Shown here in pieces: positions 54,415 to 62,954 of a stretch of DNA of 64,000 nt. Each line of letters opens with the position of its first letter. The first letter of the stretch is position 1. Source of the DNA: a bacterium (GTDB taxonomy: Bacteria > Myxococcota > UBA727 > JAUIJE01); the NCBI GenBank assembly GCA_030431455.1, contig JAUIJE010000015.1, positions 124,001 to 188,000 of the forward strand, read 5' to 3'. Made by a program: the position numbers and the translations under genes. The notes beneath the pieces are model-generated. The model saw nothing but the letters and a program-made list of their open reading frames with translations, did not search any database and was not told where the DNA came from.

Positions 54415-56364
54415 ATGTTCCGACCAAACAAGACGACCAACCACAGTGGCATTGTGCTGGCGGTGGCGGTGTTGGCCTCGCCCGCGTGGGGCGAGGCGCG
54501 GGCGGTGCGGGCCCAGACGCCCCAGAGCGACGGCGGCTCATCGGTCGCGGCCGCCGAACAAGAGTGCCAAGCGGCCCCGCAGGGGATGGTGTGCATCCCC
54601 GGGGGCGTGGCGGTGATCGGCGCCGACGACCACCCCATGGAAAGCCCCCGCCACGAGGTGGAGGTGAGCACGTTCTACATGGACAAATATGAGGTCACCA
54701 ATGGCGACTACCAGAAGTGTGAATGGGCGCGCGCGTGTCCGAAGCGAAAGCGGCCGTCCTATTACCGTGCGTTCCAGCAAAAAGAGCGGCCGGTGGTGCC
54801 CACCACCTGGGAGATGGCCCATCAGTATTGCGTGTGGGCGGGCAAACGACTGCCCACCGAGGCGGAGTGGGAAAAGGTCGCGCGCCATGGTGCCGAAGGT
54901 CGCACGTATCCCTGGGGCGACGAGCCGCCCACCTGCGACAAGGCCCATTTCAAAAAGTGCAAAGCCAAAGACAAGCTGACCAAGAAGGTGGGCAGCTTTC
55001 CCGCCGGCGCGTACGGCGTGTTCGACATGGCCGGCAATGGGTATGAGTGGGTCAAGGACTGGGCCACCGACTGCTACGGTGGGTGCAAGAAGGCCTGCGG
55101 CGCAGACTGCCAAGGCAAAGACCCGCGCGGTCCCTGCGACGGGGCCGACCGCTGCAAAGGCCACCGCGAGCGCGTGCTCAAGGGCGGCAGCTGGTACTGG
55201 CCCGAAGAAATGCTGCGCGGCTCCTGGCGCCGGGCCCAGCGGCCGAACAGCGGCCTGCACCGGTTGAGCTTCCGCTGCGCCTCGAGCCGCGCCGACCTCT
55301 ATGGCCCAAAGCCATTGTACATCACCGACCCATTGCCCGATCCCCCGCCCCTGAGCGCGCCCACCGCCGAACAGCTGCGGATGTTCAACGACGTGGTCGA
55401 GGACACCGACATCTTCCAGATCCCGACCTGCAAGGCCAAGGGCACCGCCCGGGTCGATTGCCGCGACCCCCTGAGTTACATCACGTCCAACGAGGCCTAC
55501 CAGTATCTGTTCCGCAAGCCGGTGAAGAACCTCGGGGGCGGCTACGTGGGCGTCGCCTCGGACCAGAACTATTCGTTCATGGCCGCGGCCCGGAGCGAGT
55601 GGGCCTGGCTGTTCGATTATGACCCCGCGGTGGTGCGTGTGCATTATATCGCCCAGGCCATCCTCCGGCAGGTCAAGGACCGCCGCGGGTTCGTCGCCGC
55701 CTACACCAAAAAGCACAGCCCCGAGACCATCCGCTGGATCGAACAGGACCTCGCCCACCTGCCGCCCGACGAGGTCAAAGCCACCGTGCGCACCTACCAG
55801 ACCGCGCGCATGCGGCTGTGGAGCCACTACGCCCGCCAGCTCAAGCAAGGCAAGGTCAAAGGCGGCTTCGGGTGGCTGCGCTACGACGACAACTTCGCGC
55901 ACATCAAGGCCATGGCCGACCAGGGCCGGACCCGGGTGCTCAAGGGCAACATGCTCACCGACAAGGCGATGCCGTCCATCGCCAAGGCCGCCCGGGAGAT
56001 GGGGGTCACCATCCGCGTGTACTACCCGTCCAACGCGGAGGAGCAATGGAAGAACCTCCCCCAGCAGTACCGCGACAATGTCATTGCGCTTCCGTTCGAC
56101 GAGCGGAGCGTCATCCTGCGCACGATCTTCAACAAGCGGTACCACCAGGCCGAGAGCAAGTGGCACTACATCGTCCACGGGGGCCTACACGCCCAGGAGC
56201 ACATCGCGCTGCCGGGGTATAAGAACGTATGGCGCTTCATGGAGGACCGGCAGCGGGTGGGGCAGTTCTTGCCCGAGGGCCAATCCCTCGCCGACGCCGA
56301 CCCCCCGGTGCGCGATTACTTCTCGCTCATCGGCATGATCCGCCGCACCGAGCACGACGGGTGA
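54415..56364 (+). CDS. Secreted FGE/SUMF1-domain protein with unknown C-terminal domain
   Basis: 649 residues. Signal peptide (GIVLAVAVLASPAWGEA). Residues about 55-300 are a formylglycine-generating-enzyme/SUMF1-like domain: MVCIPGGVAVIGAD, FYMDKYEVTNGDYQKC, GKRLPTEAEWEKVARHG, GVFDMAGNGYEWVKDW, ending GGSWYW and FRCASSRADL, with about ten Cys. The second half (about 330-640) is a different domain with ITSNEAYQYLFRKPVKNLGGGYVGVASDQNY in parts, VTIRVYYPSNAEEQW and VILRTIFNKRYHQAESKWHY; I do not recognise it securely. Secreted FGE-like domains may act as non-haem metal-binding or C-type-lectin-like modules. Overlaps the peptidase gene by four bases. Confidence 0.8.
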   Translation: MFRPNKTTNHSGIVLAVAVLASPAWGEARAVRAQTPQSDGGSSVAAAEQECQAAPQGMVCIPGGVAVIGADDHPMESPRHEVEVSTFYMDKYEVTNGDYQKCEWARACPKRKRPSYYRAFQQKERPVVPTTWEMAHQYCVWAGKRLPTEAEWEKVARHGAEGRTYPWGDEPPTCDKAHFKKCKAKDKLTKKVGSFPAGAYGVFDMAGNGYEWVKDWATDCYGGCKKACGADCQGKDPRGPCDGADRCKGHRERVLKGGSWYWPEEMLRGSWRRAQRPNSGLHRLSFRCASSRADLYGPKPLYITDPLPDPPPLSAPTAEQLRMFNDVVEDTDIFQIPTCKAKGTARVDCRDPLSYITSNEAYQYLFRKPVKNLGGGYVGVASDQNYSFMAAARSEWAWLFDYDPAVVRVHYIAQAILRQVKDRRGFVAAYTKKHSPETIRWIEQDLAHLPPDEVKATVRTYQTARMRLWSHYARQLKQGKVKGGFGWLRYDDNFAHIKAMADQGRTRVLKGNMLTDKAMPSIAKAAREMGVTIRVYYPSNAEEQWKNLPQQYRDNVIALPFDERSVILRTIFNKRYHQAESKWHYIVHGGLHAQEHIALPGYKNVWRFMEDRQRVGQFLPEGQSLADADPPVRDYFSLIGMIRRTEHDG

Positions 56365-58424
56365 GCCCGGCCCGCGCGGGCTCCGCGTTGATCGGGCTGT
56401 GCCTGTTGTTGGCGGCCCGGGCCTCGGCCTATCCCGCCCCCGGTCCGGACGAGCCCCGCATCAACCTGTCCGCCCACCAGCCCATCCAGGGGGTGTGGCG
56501 CCCGGGGAACAAGGTCGCGTTCGACGGGCCCACCGCACGGTCCAACTACCTGTTGCCCTTGGCCGGCCAACCCCTGGCCCCCGATGTGGTCCGGGTCCGC
56601 ATCGATGCGGACAATGACATTGACGTGGCCTTGTTGTTCCGGGTGCACGACGTGCAGATGGGCTTTTCCCCGGTGTTCAACGGCTACGGCTTGGCCCTCG
56701 ACCAGCACAAAGGCCAGGTCGCGTTCCTGCGCTTCGACCAGGGCGCGGCCCGCAACCCGGACGTGGCGGTGAGCGCGCCGGACCTGGCCGCGGCCCGGCA
56801 CCTGGAGGTGGTGCTGTCCGCCCAGGGGCCGGTGTTCGCCGCCCACGTGTACGACGCCGAGACCAAGGCCCCCCTGGCCGCGCTGTCGTGGTCGGACGCG
56901 GCCTACGCCGCCGGGGGCCTGGGCATGTACGCCCACCGGTCGAGCGCACCGTTTTTGCTCGAGGCCCGGGCGGTGACCGCGCCCCCCGCGGGGGACATCG
57001 CGCCCGAGTGGTGGGTGCGCACCCCCCGCAATGCCGATGCACGATATGACTTCGCCCGCCGGGTCGAGGGCGCCCACGCCACCGACGACATCTGGGTCAC
57101 GGACGCGGCCGGGGTCCAGCGGCTGCGCGAAGCCGGCGCGACCCTGCTCGAGACCCACGCGGGCATTCCCCACGCTTACCGCTACCCGAGCCTGTACGAG
57201 CGCAAGCGGGCGCCCATTGAGCCCACCCGGCGCGGGATCTCGTTCGTCGACGGGCTCAAGGACCCGGACCTCGTCGAGCGGCACCTGCGCGCGATGGCCG
57301 CGCGCTGGCCCGAGCAGACCAAGCTCGAGACCATCGGCACCACCCACCAGGGGCGCCCGATCTGGGCCCTGACCGTGGCCGACGACGTGACCGACGACGA
57401 GCGCCCCACCATGTTGCTGTGCGCGGCCCATCACGCCCTGGAAGCGATCACCCCCGACTTTGTGCTCGATGCCGGCCTGCAGCTGCTCGAACACCAGACG
57501 CGCAGGCCGTACAAAGACATTCTCAAAGAGTTCCGCATCGTGCTCGTGCCGTTGGTCAACGTCGACGGCAGCCACACGTTCTGGCACGTGGACGAGCGCT
57601 ACGGCCGCAAAAACCAGCGACCGGGCGAACACCCCGTCGAGGCCGGGGTGGATCTGAACCGCAACTATCCCTTCCAGTGGAACAACGTCGAGGACGGGCT
57701 CAACTCCGCCCGGCCCTCGAGCGCGTTCTACCGGGGGCCGTCCGCGGGCAGCGAGCCCGAAGTCCAGGCCATGATGCGCTTGGCCGAACGCGAGCGCCCC
57801 GTGGCATTGGTGTCGTTTCACTCCGCGGCGACCAAGATCTTGGTGCCCTACACCGTGGAGGGAGCGATCAATGAAGAGCCGTCGGTGCTGTGGGAGGTGG
57901 CCGAGGACATGACCGCGGCGTTGCCCCATCGGTTTTATGGTCGTCGCTACGAGGCCGCGCGCAACCTCTATCCCGTGGGCGGGGTGGATCAGGATTGGTA
58001 CCTGCATCGCTTCGGCACCCTCGCTTACCTCGTCGAGGTTCCGTGGTCCCGGCCGTCGGTGCGGCGGATCAAGGAGTCGGTCAGGCACACCCGCGGGGCC
58101 TGGCTCAGCCTCCTCGAGCGGTGGCGCAAAGGGCCGTCGCTGGCGGTGCAGGTGGTCGACCCCGCGGGCAACCCCGTCGAGGCGGAGGTGGTCTTGACCA
58201 ACCTGCAGCTCGAGAACGACGAGCGGTGGACGACCCAGCCCGGCACCGGGCGGTTTTACCGGTACGTGTCCAAAGACATGCCGGTGGTCGAGCTGGTGGT
58301 GCGCACCGAGCAGCACACCGAACGTCGCCGGGTGGAGATGAAACGCCGCGGGGTGACGGACGTGAACATCGTGTGGACGGGGACCGACGCGGCCGACGAG
58401 GCCCCGCACGTGGCCGCGGAGTAG
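56361..58424 (+). CDS. Secreted M14-family zinc carboxypeptidase
   Basis: 687 residues from GTG 56361 (GTGA overlap). Signal peptide (LIGLCLLLAARASA), a non-catalytic N-terminal beta region (about 30-250), then the M14 domain: zinc ligands His358 and Glu361 in AAHHALEAI and His487 in VSFHSAAT, the substrate-binding region GVDLNRNYPFQWN, and the catalytic Glu559 in LAYLVEVPW. A C-terminal beta domain (about 600-680) resembles the carboxypeptidase regulatory-like fold. It removes C-terminal residues from peptides outside the cytoplasm. Third gene of the operon with the thioesterase and FGE-domain genes. Confidence 0.9.
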   Translation: MSPARAGSALIGLCLLLAARASAYPAPGPDEPRINLSAHQPIQGVWRPGNKVAFDGPTARSNYLLPLAGQPLAPDVVRVRIDADNDIDVALLFRVHDVQMGFSPVFNGYGLALDQHKGQVAFLRFDQGAARNPDVAVSAPDLAAARHLEVVLSAQGPVFAAHVYDAETKAPLAALSWSDAAYAAGGLGMYAHRSSAPFLLEARAVTAPPAGDIAPEWWVRTPRNADARYDFARRVEGAHATDDIWVTDAAGVQRLREAGATLLETHAGIPHAYRYPSLYERKRAPIEPTRRGISFVDGLKDPDLVERHLRAMAARWPEQTKLETIGTTHQGRPIWALTVADDVTDDERPTMLLCAAHHALEAITPDFVLDAGLQLLEHQTRRPYKDILKEFRIVLVPLVNVDGSHTFWHVDERYGRKNQRPGEHPVEAGVDLNRNYPFQWNNVEDGLNSARPSSAFYRGPSAGSEPEVQAMMRLAERERPVALVSFHSAATKILVPYTVEGAINEEPSVLWEVAEDMTAALPHRFYGRRYEAARNLYPVGGVDQDWYLHRFGTLAYLVEVPWSRPSVRRIKESVRHTRGAWLSLLERWRKGPSLAVQVVDPAGNPVEAEVVLTNLQLENDERWTTQPGTGRFYRYVSKDMPVVELVVRTEQHTERRRVEMKRRGVTDVNIVWTGTDAADEAPHVAAE

Positions 58425-59471
58425 TTACTCGAGGTCGAGCAGGGACTCTTTGAGCGAACGCTCGGGGGTGAAGCCGAGCTCCCGCTCCGCCCGGGTGCCG
58501 TCGACCAAGCAGCTGTAGCGCAGGTGGTCGAGCTCGGGCGACGGGAACTTCGTCATCTTGTAGCGGAACATCCGGTCGAGCACGCCCTCGAACAGCGGAC
58601 CGGGCACGGGGAAACTCGTCGCCCCCCGCACCGAGATGAGGCGCGACAGGGGCGCTTGGCCGCGCCCCACCACGTTGAACACCCCCCGGGGGCCGGGCTC
58701 GAGGGCGCGGGACAGGGCGCCGACCACGTCGGACTCATGCACCAGCTGCACCATGGGGTCGAAGCCGAGGATGGTGGGGATGCGCTTGAGCCGGAAGTAC
58801 TTGCTCGGGGCGTTGCGCAGGTGCGGCCCGACGATGTGCACCGGGCGCAGAATCACCGTCTCGGTCGCGGGCTGCTTCCAGAAGAAGCTCTGCACCATCA
58901 TGTCCAAGGAGATGAGGTCGCGGACCTCCGGGCTCGAGGCGGCGGCGAGCAGCGGGGACTCTTCGCTGAGAAAACTCGATGAAGTGGCATTGGGCCCGTA
59001 GAGATTGGCCGAGGACAAAAAGACAAACTTGCGGACCTGGAGACGCTCGGCCACCTCGAGGAGCTGGGCGGTGCCCTTGAGGTTGAAGGAAAAGGCCTCG
59101 CCGCTCTGCGGGTTGTGGATGACCCCGAGGTGAATGATGCAGTCGGGCTTCTTCTTGCGGATGAGCTGGGTCGCGGACTTGCGGCGCAGGTCGATGCGGT
59201 GGTGTTCGATGTCTTTGGGCCGGTCGGGGAAGGGGCGACGATCGATGCCCAGCACCTTGTACTTGCGGTGCAACATGCGGCACAGGAGCCGGCCCAGGCC
59301 GCCGGCCGCGCCGGTGACGAGCACGGTCTCGCGGGTGTCGCGTTTTTTCTTGGTGGTCTTCTTCGACTTCTTTTTGGTCGTGGACTTCTTGCCCGCGGTC
59401 TTGTCCGCGCGCTTTTTGCTCGCGGGCTTGGCCTTCTTGGCTTTGTCGTCGTCCGAGGCGGTGGTGACCAT
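58425..59471 (-). CDS. Atypical SDR-type NAD-dependent epimerase-like protein
   Basis: 348 residues from ATG 59471, which shares one base with the upstream stop. The first 45 residues are a Lys/Thr-rich tail (KKRADKTAGKKSTTKKKSKK), then a Rossmann fold with VLVTGAAGGLGRLL, LGIDRRPFPDRP and FVFLSSANLYGPNA. The catalytic Tyr-x-x-x-Lys of extended SDRs is missing: the aligned stretch reads RDLISLDMMVQSF. It may bind NAD(P) without the usual redox chemistry. The basic tail is unusual for a metabolic enzyme and could bind membrane or nucleic acid. Coupled to the acyltransferase gene. Confidence 0.83.
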   Translation of the reverse strand: MVTTASDDDKAKKAKPASKKRADKTAGKKSTTKKKSKKTTKKKRDTRETVLVTGAAGGLGRLLCRMLHRKYKVLGIDRRPFPDRPKDIEHHRIDLRRKSATQLIRKKKPDCIIHLGVIHNPQSGEAFSFNLKGTAQLLEVAERLQVRKFVFLSSANLYGPNATSSSFLSEESPLLAAASSPEVRDLISLDMMVQSFFWKQPATETVILRPVHIVGPHLRNAPSKYFRLKRIPTILGFDPMVQLVHESDVVGALSRALEPGPRGVFNVVGRGQAPLSRLISVRGATSFPVPGPLFEGVLDRMFRYKMTKFPSPELDHLRYSCLVDGTRAERELGFTPERSLKESLLDLE

Positions 59472-60316
59472 CAAAAGATCCCATCCCGCGCGGCCAGGCC
59501 GTGGTCGATCATGCGTTGGATGGTGTTCTTCACCTTCTTGACGTGCTCGGCGACGATCTCGTCGTCCTCGGAGCCGTCGCCCTCGAAGTGCATCGGGGGC
59601 CCGAACCACAAATGGTACTTCACCGGCAGCGGCAGCGGCACCAGCTGGGGCAGCACGATGGGGGCGGCGGGGAAGCCGAGCATCTTGGCCAAGGGCTTGA
59701 TGTTGAAGAAGGCCGGGGCTTGCTCTTCGGCGCCGATCACCGCCACCGGCACGATGGGCGACTTGGTCTCCAACGCGAGCCGCATGAAGCCGTGGCCAAA
59801 GTGGGTGAGCTGGTAGCGCTGGGCGAACATCTTGTTGATGCCCCGCGCGCCCTCGGGGAACACCAGCACCGCTTCGTCGGCCTCGAGCAAGCGCCGGCAC
59901 GTCGACGGATCGCCCACCACCTGCCCGGCGCGCACGAACAGGTGCGACACAAACGGCAGCTCAGCGCTCCAGCGCTCGACCATGCTGCGCATGATGCGCG
60001 GCCGCGGGCTGTCGAGCAGACACGCGGTCCCGACCATAAACGCGTCGAACGGCAGCTGGCCCGAGTGGTTGCCGATGAGCAAGAAACGCCCCTCGGGGAG
60101 ATTCTCGATGCCGTGCACCTGGACCCGGAAATAGTGCCGGTAAATCCACACCGCGATGGGGGCGAGCATCTTCACCAGCTCGGGGTCGAAGCCGAACGGG
60201 TCGACGCCGAACTCGTTCAAGTTCTCCCGGGGGATGGCGTCGATGCGGGTGACGAGGTCGTCGTCGAGCTTGGCGACGATCGCATCCTTGACGCGGCTGG
60301 CGAGAGAAAAAGGCAT
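59471..60316 (-). CDS. Lysophospholipid acyltransferase (LPLAT, MGAT-like)
   Basis: 281 residues from ATG 60316. Catalytic motif IGNHSGQLPFDAFMVG (His and Asp of the LPLAT active site, with the longer spacing of the MGAT-like subgroup) and the substrate-binding VLVFPEGARGINK. Transfers an acyl chain to a glycerolipid at the inner membrane. Operon with the atypical SDR, which may act on the same lipid pathway. Confidence 0.88.
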   Translation of the reverse strand: MPFSLASRVKDAIVAKLDDDLVTRIDAIPRENLNEFGVDPFGFDPELVKMLAPIAVWIYRHYFRVQVHGIENLPEGRFLLIGNHSGQLPFDAFMVGTACLLDSPRPRIMRSMVERWSAELPFVSHLFVRAGQVVGDPSTCRRLLEADEAVLVFPEGARGINKMFAQRYQLTHFGHGFMRLALETKSPIVPVAVIGAEEQAPAFFNIKPLAKMLGFPAAPIVLPQLVPLPLPVKYHLWFGPPMHFEGDGSEDDEIVAEHVKKVKNTIQRMIDHGLAARDGIF

Positions 60317-60379
60317 GCCGCGTTGTACCGCTGTGCTGCGGGCGGACACAAGCGGGGTCTCGTCGGCCGCCGCGTGCGG

Positions 60380-61804
60380 TCAGCCCATGGCGACGTCCAA
60401 GGCCTTGAGCGCGTCCTTGGCGCTGGCGTAGCGATGTTTGGGCTTTTTCTCGAGGAGGCGGTGCACGAACGCGGCCAGCGACTCGGGGATGCCCGGGTTG
60501 GCCTCGCGCAGGGGCGGGGGCGGCTCTTGCACGTGGGCCATGAGGATGGGGATGGCCACCGGCCCGTCGAAGGGGCGTTGGCCGGTGAGCATTTCGTAGG
60601 CGACGACCCCGGCGGCGTACAGATCGCTGGGGGGCCCGACGTGGGCGGCGTCCCGGACTTGCTCGGGGGCCATGTATTGGGGGGTGCCCATCATCATCCC
60701 AGTCTGGGTGTGGGCTTCGGCCCCGGCGCCTTTGGCGATGCCAAAGTCCATGATCTTGAGCTCCTCGCTGGCTTTGACGAGGAAGAGATTCGCGGGCTTG
60801 ATGTCCCGGTGCACAATGTGTTTGCTGTGGGCCGCGGCCAACCCCTCGAACAGCTGGCGCAGAATGCGCGCGGTGTTGGTGGGGCTGATGGGGCGGCGCT
60901 TGCGGCGCACGATCAACTGGTGCAGGTCCGCCCCCTCGAGGAGCTCCATGGTGATGTAGTAGAAGCCGTCCCAGGTGCCGAGGTCGAAAAGCTGCACGAT
61001 GTTGGGGTGGCGCAGCTTGCGAGCGAGCTTGAGCTCACGTTTGAACCGGGCGAGGTCGGCCTCTTGGGAGAGCGCGGTCATGTGAAAGACCTTGAGCGCC
61101 ACCGACTCGTCGAGCTCCTCGTCGAACACCTTGAACACCGTGGCCATGCCGCCGGTGCCGAGCTTCTCTTCGATGCGGTACCGCCCGGAGATGACGGTGC
61201 CGGTGTCGAACCCTCGTCGAGAGTTGGCGTGTCCGGGGGTCGACGAGCTCTTCTGGGCGTCGGTGTCGTCCGCGGCCCGCGGGGGGCGCGCGCCGCCGTC
61301 GGTGGAGGTCCCGGCTTGGGCGGGCAAGGTGGCGGCGTCGCGGTCGGCGTCCCCGACCCGGAGTTGGGGCATGAGGTCGCCGACGACCTCGGGCAGCGGG
61401 GTGATCTCGGGCACCAGCGGAAGCTCGGGCAAGGGGGGCAGATCGGGCAGGTCGGGCAATGCGGTGGGCGGTGACGACGTGCTGTCCCGGCGGCCGAGGA
61501 GGGCGTCGACATCGGCGGCCTCGTCGACGTCGCCGGCGGCCCGGAGGTGTTCGGCGTACCGGGCCAGCGCGGCGCGCTCGATGTCGTTTTTGGGTCGGCT
61601 CCCGAGGAACGGGCCGAGGTAGTGGGTGAGGCGAAACGACGGCGGCCCCCCCCGCACGAGGTACGCAACGGCGAGCAAGCACGCGTCGCGGTACGCAGGG
61701 TGCACGCGGTCGATGGCGAGGATGTGCTCTTCGGCGTCTTTCCAACGTTTCTCATCGAGAAACAGGCGAATCTGACCCAGGAAAGACGCGGGGGAAGACG
61801 TCAC
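60380..61804 (-). CDS. Hanks-type Ser/Thr kinase with N-terminal helical module
   Basis: 474 residues from GTG 61804, chosen for GAGG five bases upstream; a GTG at 61849 has no such site. Residues 1-115 are helical and TPR-like (FLGQIRLFLDEKRWKDAEEHILAIDRVHP), then a Pro/Asp-rich linker to about 205. The kinase domain follows: LGTGGMATVFKVF, Lys238 in VALKVF, HRD at 332-334 (IVHRDIKPANLF), DFG at Asp353, and PQYMAPEQ. All catalytic residues are present. No membrane helix. It follows the second PilT-like gene by 70 bases, suggesting regulation of pilus retraction by phosphorylation. Confidence 0.92.
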   Translation of the reverse strand: MTSSPASFLGQIRLFLDEKRWKDAEEHILAIDRVHPAYRDACLLAVAYLVRGGPPSFRLTHYLGPFLGSRPKNDIERAALARYAEHLRAAGDVDEAADVDALLGRRDSTSSPPTALPDLPDLPPLPELPLVPEITPLPEVVGDLMPQLRVGDADRDAATLPAQAGTSTDGGARPPRAADDTDAQKSSSTPGHANSRRGFDTGTVISGRYRIEEKLGTGGMATVFKVFDEELDESVALKVFHMTALSQEADLARFKRELKLARKLRHPNIVQLFDLGTWDGFYYITMELLEGADLHQLIVRRKRRPISPTNTARILRQLFEGLAAAHSKHIVHRDIKPANLFLVKASEELKIMDFGIAKGAGAEAHTQTGMMMGTPQYMAPEQVRDAAHVGPPSDLYAAGVVAYEMLTGQRPFDGPVAIPILMAHVQEPPPPLREANPGIPESLAAFVHRLLEKKPKHRYASAKDALKALDVAMG

Positions 61805-61874
61805 GCAAACCTCAAACTGCTTATACACGTCTCGCCCTCGCGGGGTCACATCTGGTCGCGGCGACGAGGGCGGG

Positions 61875-62954
61875 CTACTGACGCGACTCGCGCCAGCGTT
61901 GGATCATCAGCTCCATCTCCGCCCGGTCATAGGCCTGGGTCCGGGCCTCTTCCTCGGTGATCATGTTGGCCCGCAGATGCCGGAACAGGTGCGCCTCCAG
62001 CGACTGCATCCCCGTCTCCGGTCCCTGCGAGCGCAAGAACGCCTCGAGCTGGGGGGTTTTGTTCTCGCGGATGAGGTGGCCGACCCCCTCGGTGTGCAGC
62101 AGCACCTCGACCGCGGCGAGGCGGCCGTCGCCCCGGGCTTGGCGGCACAAGGTCTGGGACACCACCCCGCGCAGGGTGAGGCTCACCGCGGTGCGGGCCT
62201 CGTGCCGGGCCTCGGCGGGCAGGGCGTCGAGCATGCGCGAGATGGACTTGGCCGCGGAATTGGTGTGTAGCGTGGCGAACACCAAGATGCCGGTCTCGGC
62301 CGCGTTGAGCGCGAGCTGAATGGTCTCGGCATCGCGGAGCTCCCCGACGACGATCACGTCGGGGGCTTCGCGCAGGGCGCTCTTGAGGGCCCGGGCAAAG
62401 CTGGCCACGTGGGTGCCGACCTCGCGCTGGGTGATGAGGCACCGGTCCGGGGTATGCACAAATTCGATGGGGTCCTCGATGGTGAGGATGTGGCGCCGCC
62501 GGGTGTGGTTGATGGAGTCGATGAGAGCGGTGAGGGTGGTGGATTTGCCCGACCCGGTGGGGCCGGTGATCAGCACCAGGCCCGACGACAAATGTGCCAA
62601 GCGGCGGACCCCGGGGGGCATGAGCAGCTCTTCGAGGGACGCGGCCTCGCGGTTGATGAGGCGGAACACCGCGGACAGGCCGTGATGTTGGCGCGCGACA
62701 TTGACCCGGAAGCGGGTCCCGTCGGGCAGGCTGTAGACCATGTCCACCGGCTCTTTGATCTCGAGCCGCGCGCGTTGTTCGCTGCTGAGAATCTCGTAGA
62801 CGAAGCGGCGGGTCTCCGCGCCGGTGAGCACCCGAAACGGCACGCGGATGAGCTCCCCGTGACGTCGGAGCACGGGCTTTTTGCCCGCGTGGAAGTGCAG
62901 GTCCGAAGCGCGTTGTTCGGCGCAGAGCTCGAGGAAGGTGTCGATGCGGGCCAC
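61875..62954 (-). CDS. PilT-like type IV pilus retraction ATPase, second copy
   Basis: 359 residues from GTG 62954, which shares one base with the upstream stop. N-terminal PAS-like part (ASDLHFHAGKKPVLRRHGEL), Walker A GPTGSGKST (131-139, Lys137), Asp box ILTIEDPIEFVH, Walker B DVIVVGELRDAETIQLAL, and His box ATLHTNSAAKSI. The AIRNLIRE-type retraction motif of classical PilT is replaced by VGHLIRENKTPQLEAF, close to the expected position. Cytoplasmic hexamer powering pilus retraction. Tandem with another PilT-like gene, so the two may form mixed or specialised motors. Confidence 0.9.
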   Translation of the reverse strand: MARIDTFLELCAEQRASDLHFHAGKKPVLRRHGELIRVPFRVLTGAETRRFVYEILSSEQRARLEIKEPVDMVYSLPDGTRFRVNVARQHHGLSAVFRLINREAASLEELLMPPGVRRLAHLSSGLVLITGPTGSGKSTTLTALIDSINHTRRRHILTIEDPIEFVHTPDRCLITQREVGTHVASFARALKSALREAPDVIVVGELRDAETIQLALNAAETGILVFATLHTNSAAKSISRMLDALPAEARHEARTAVSLTLRGVVSQTLCRQARGDGRLAAVEVLLHTEGVGHLIRENKTPQLEAFLRSQGPETGMQSLEAHLFRHLRANMITEEEARTQAYDRAEMELMIQRWRESRQ

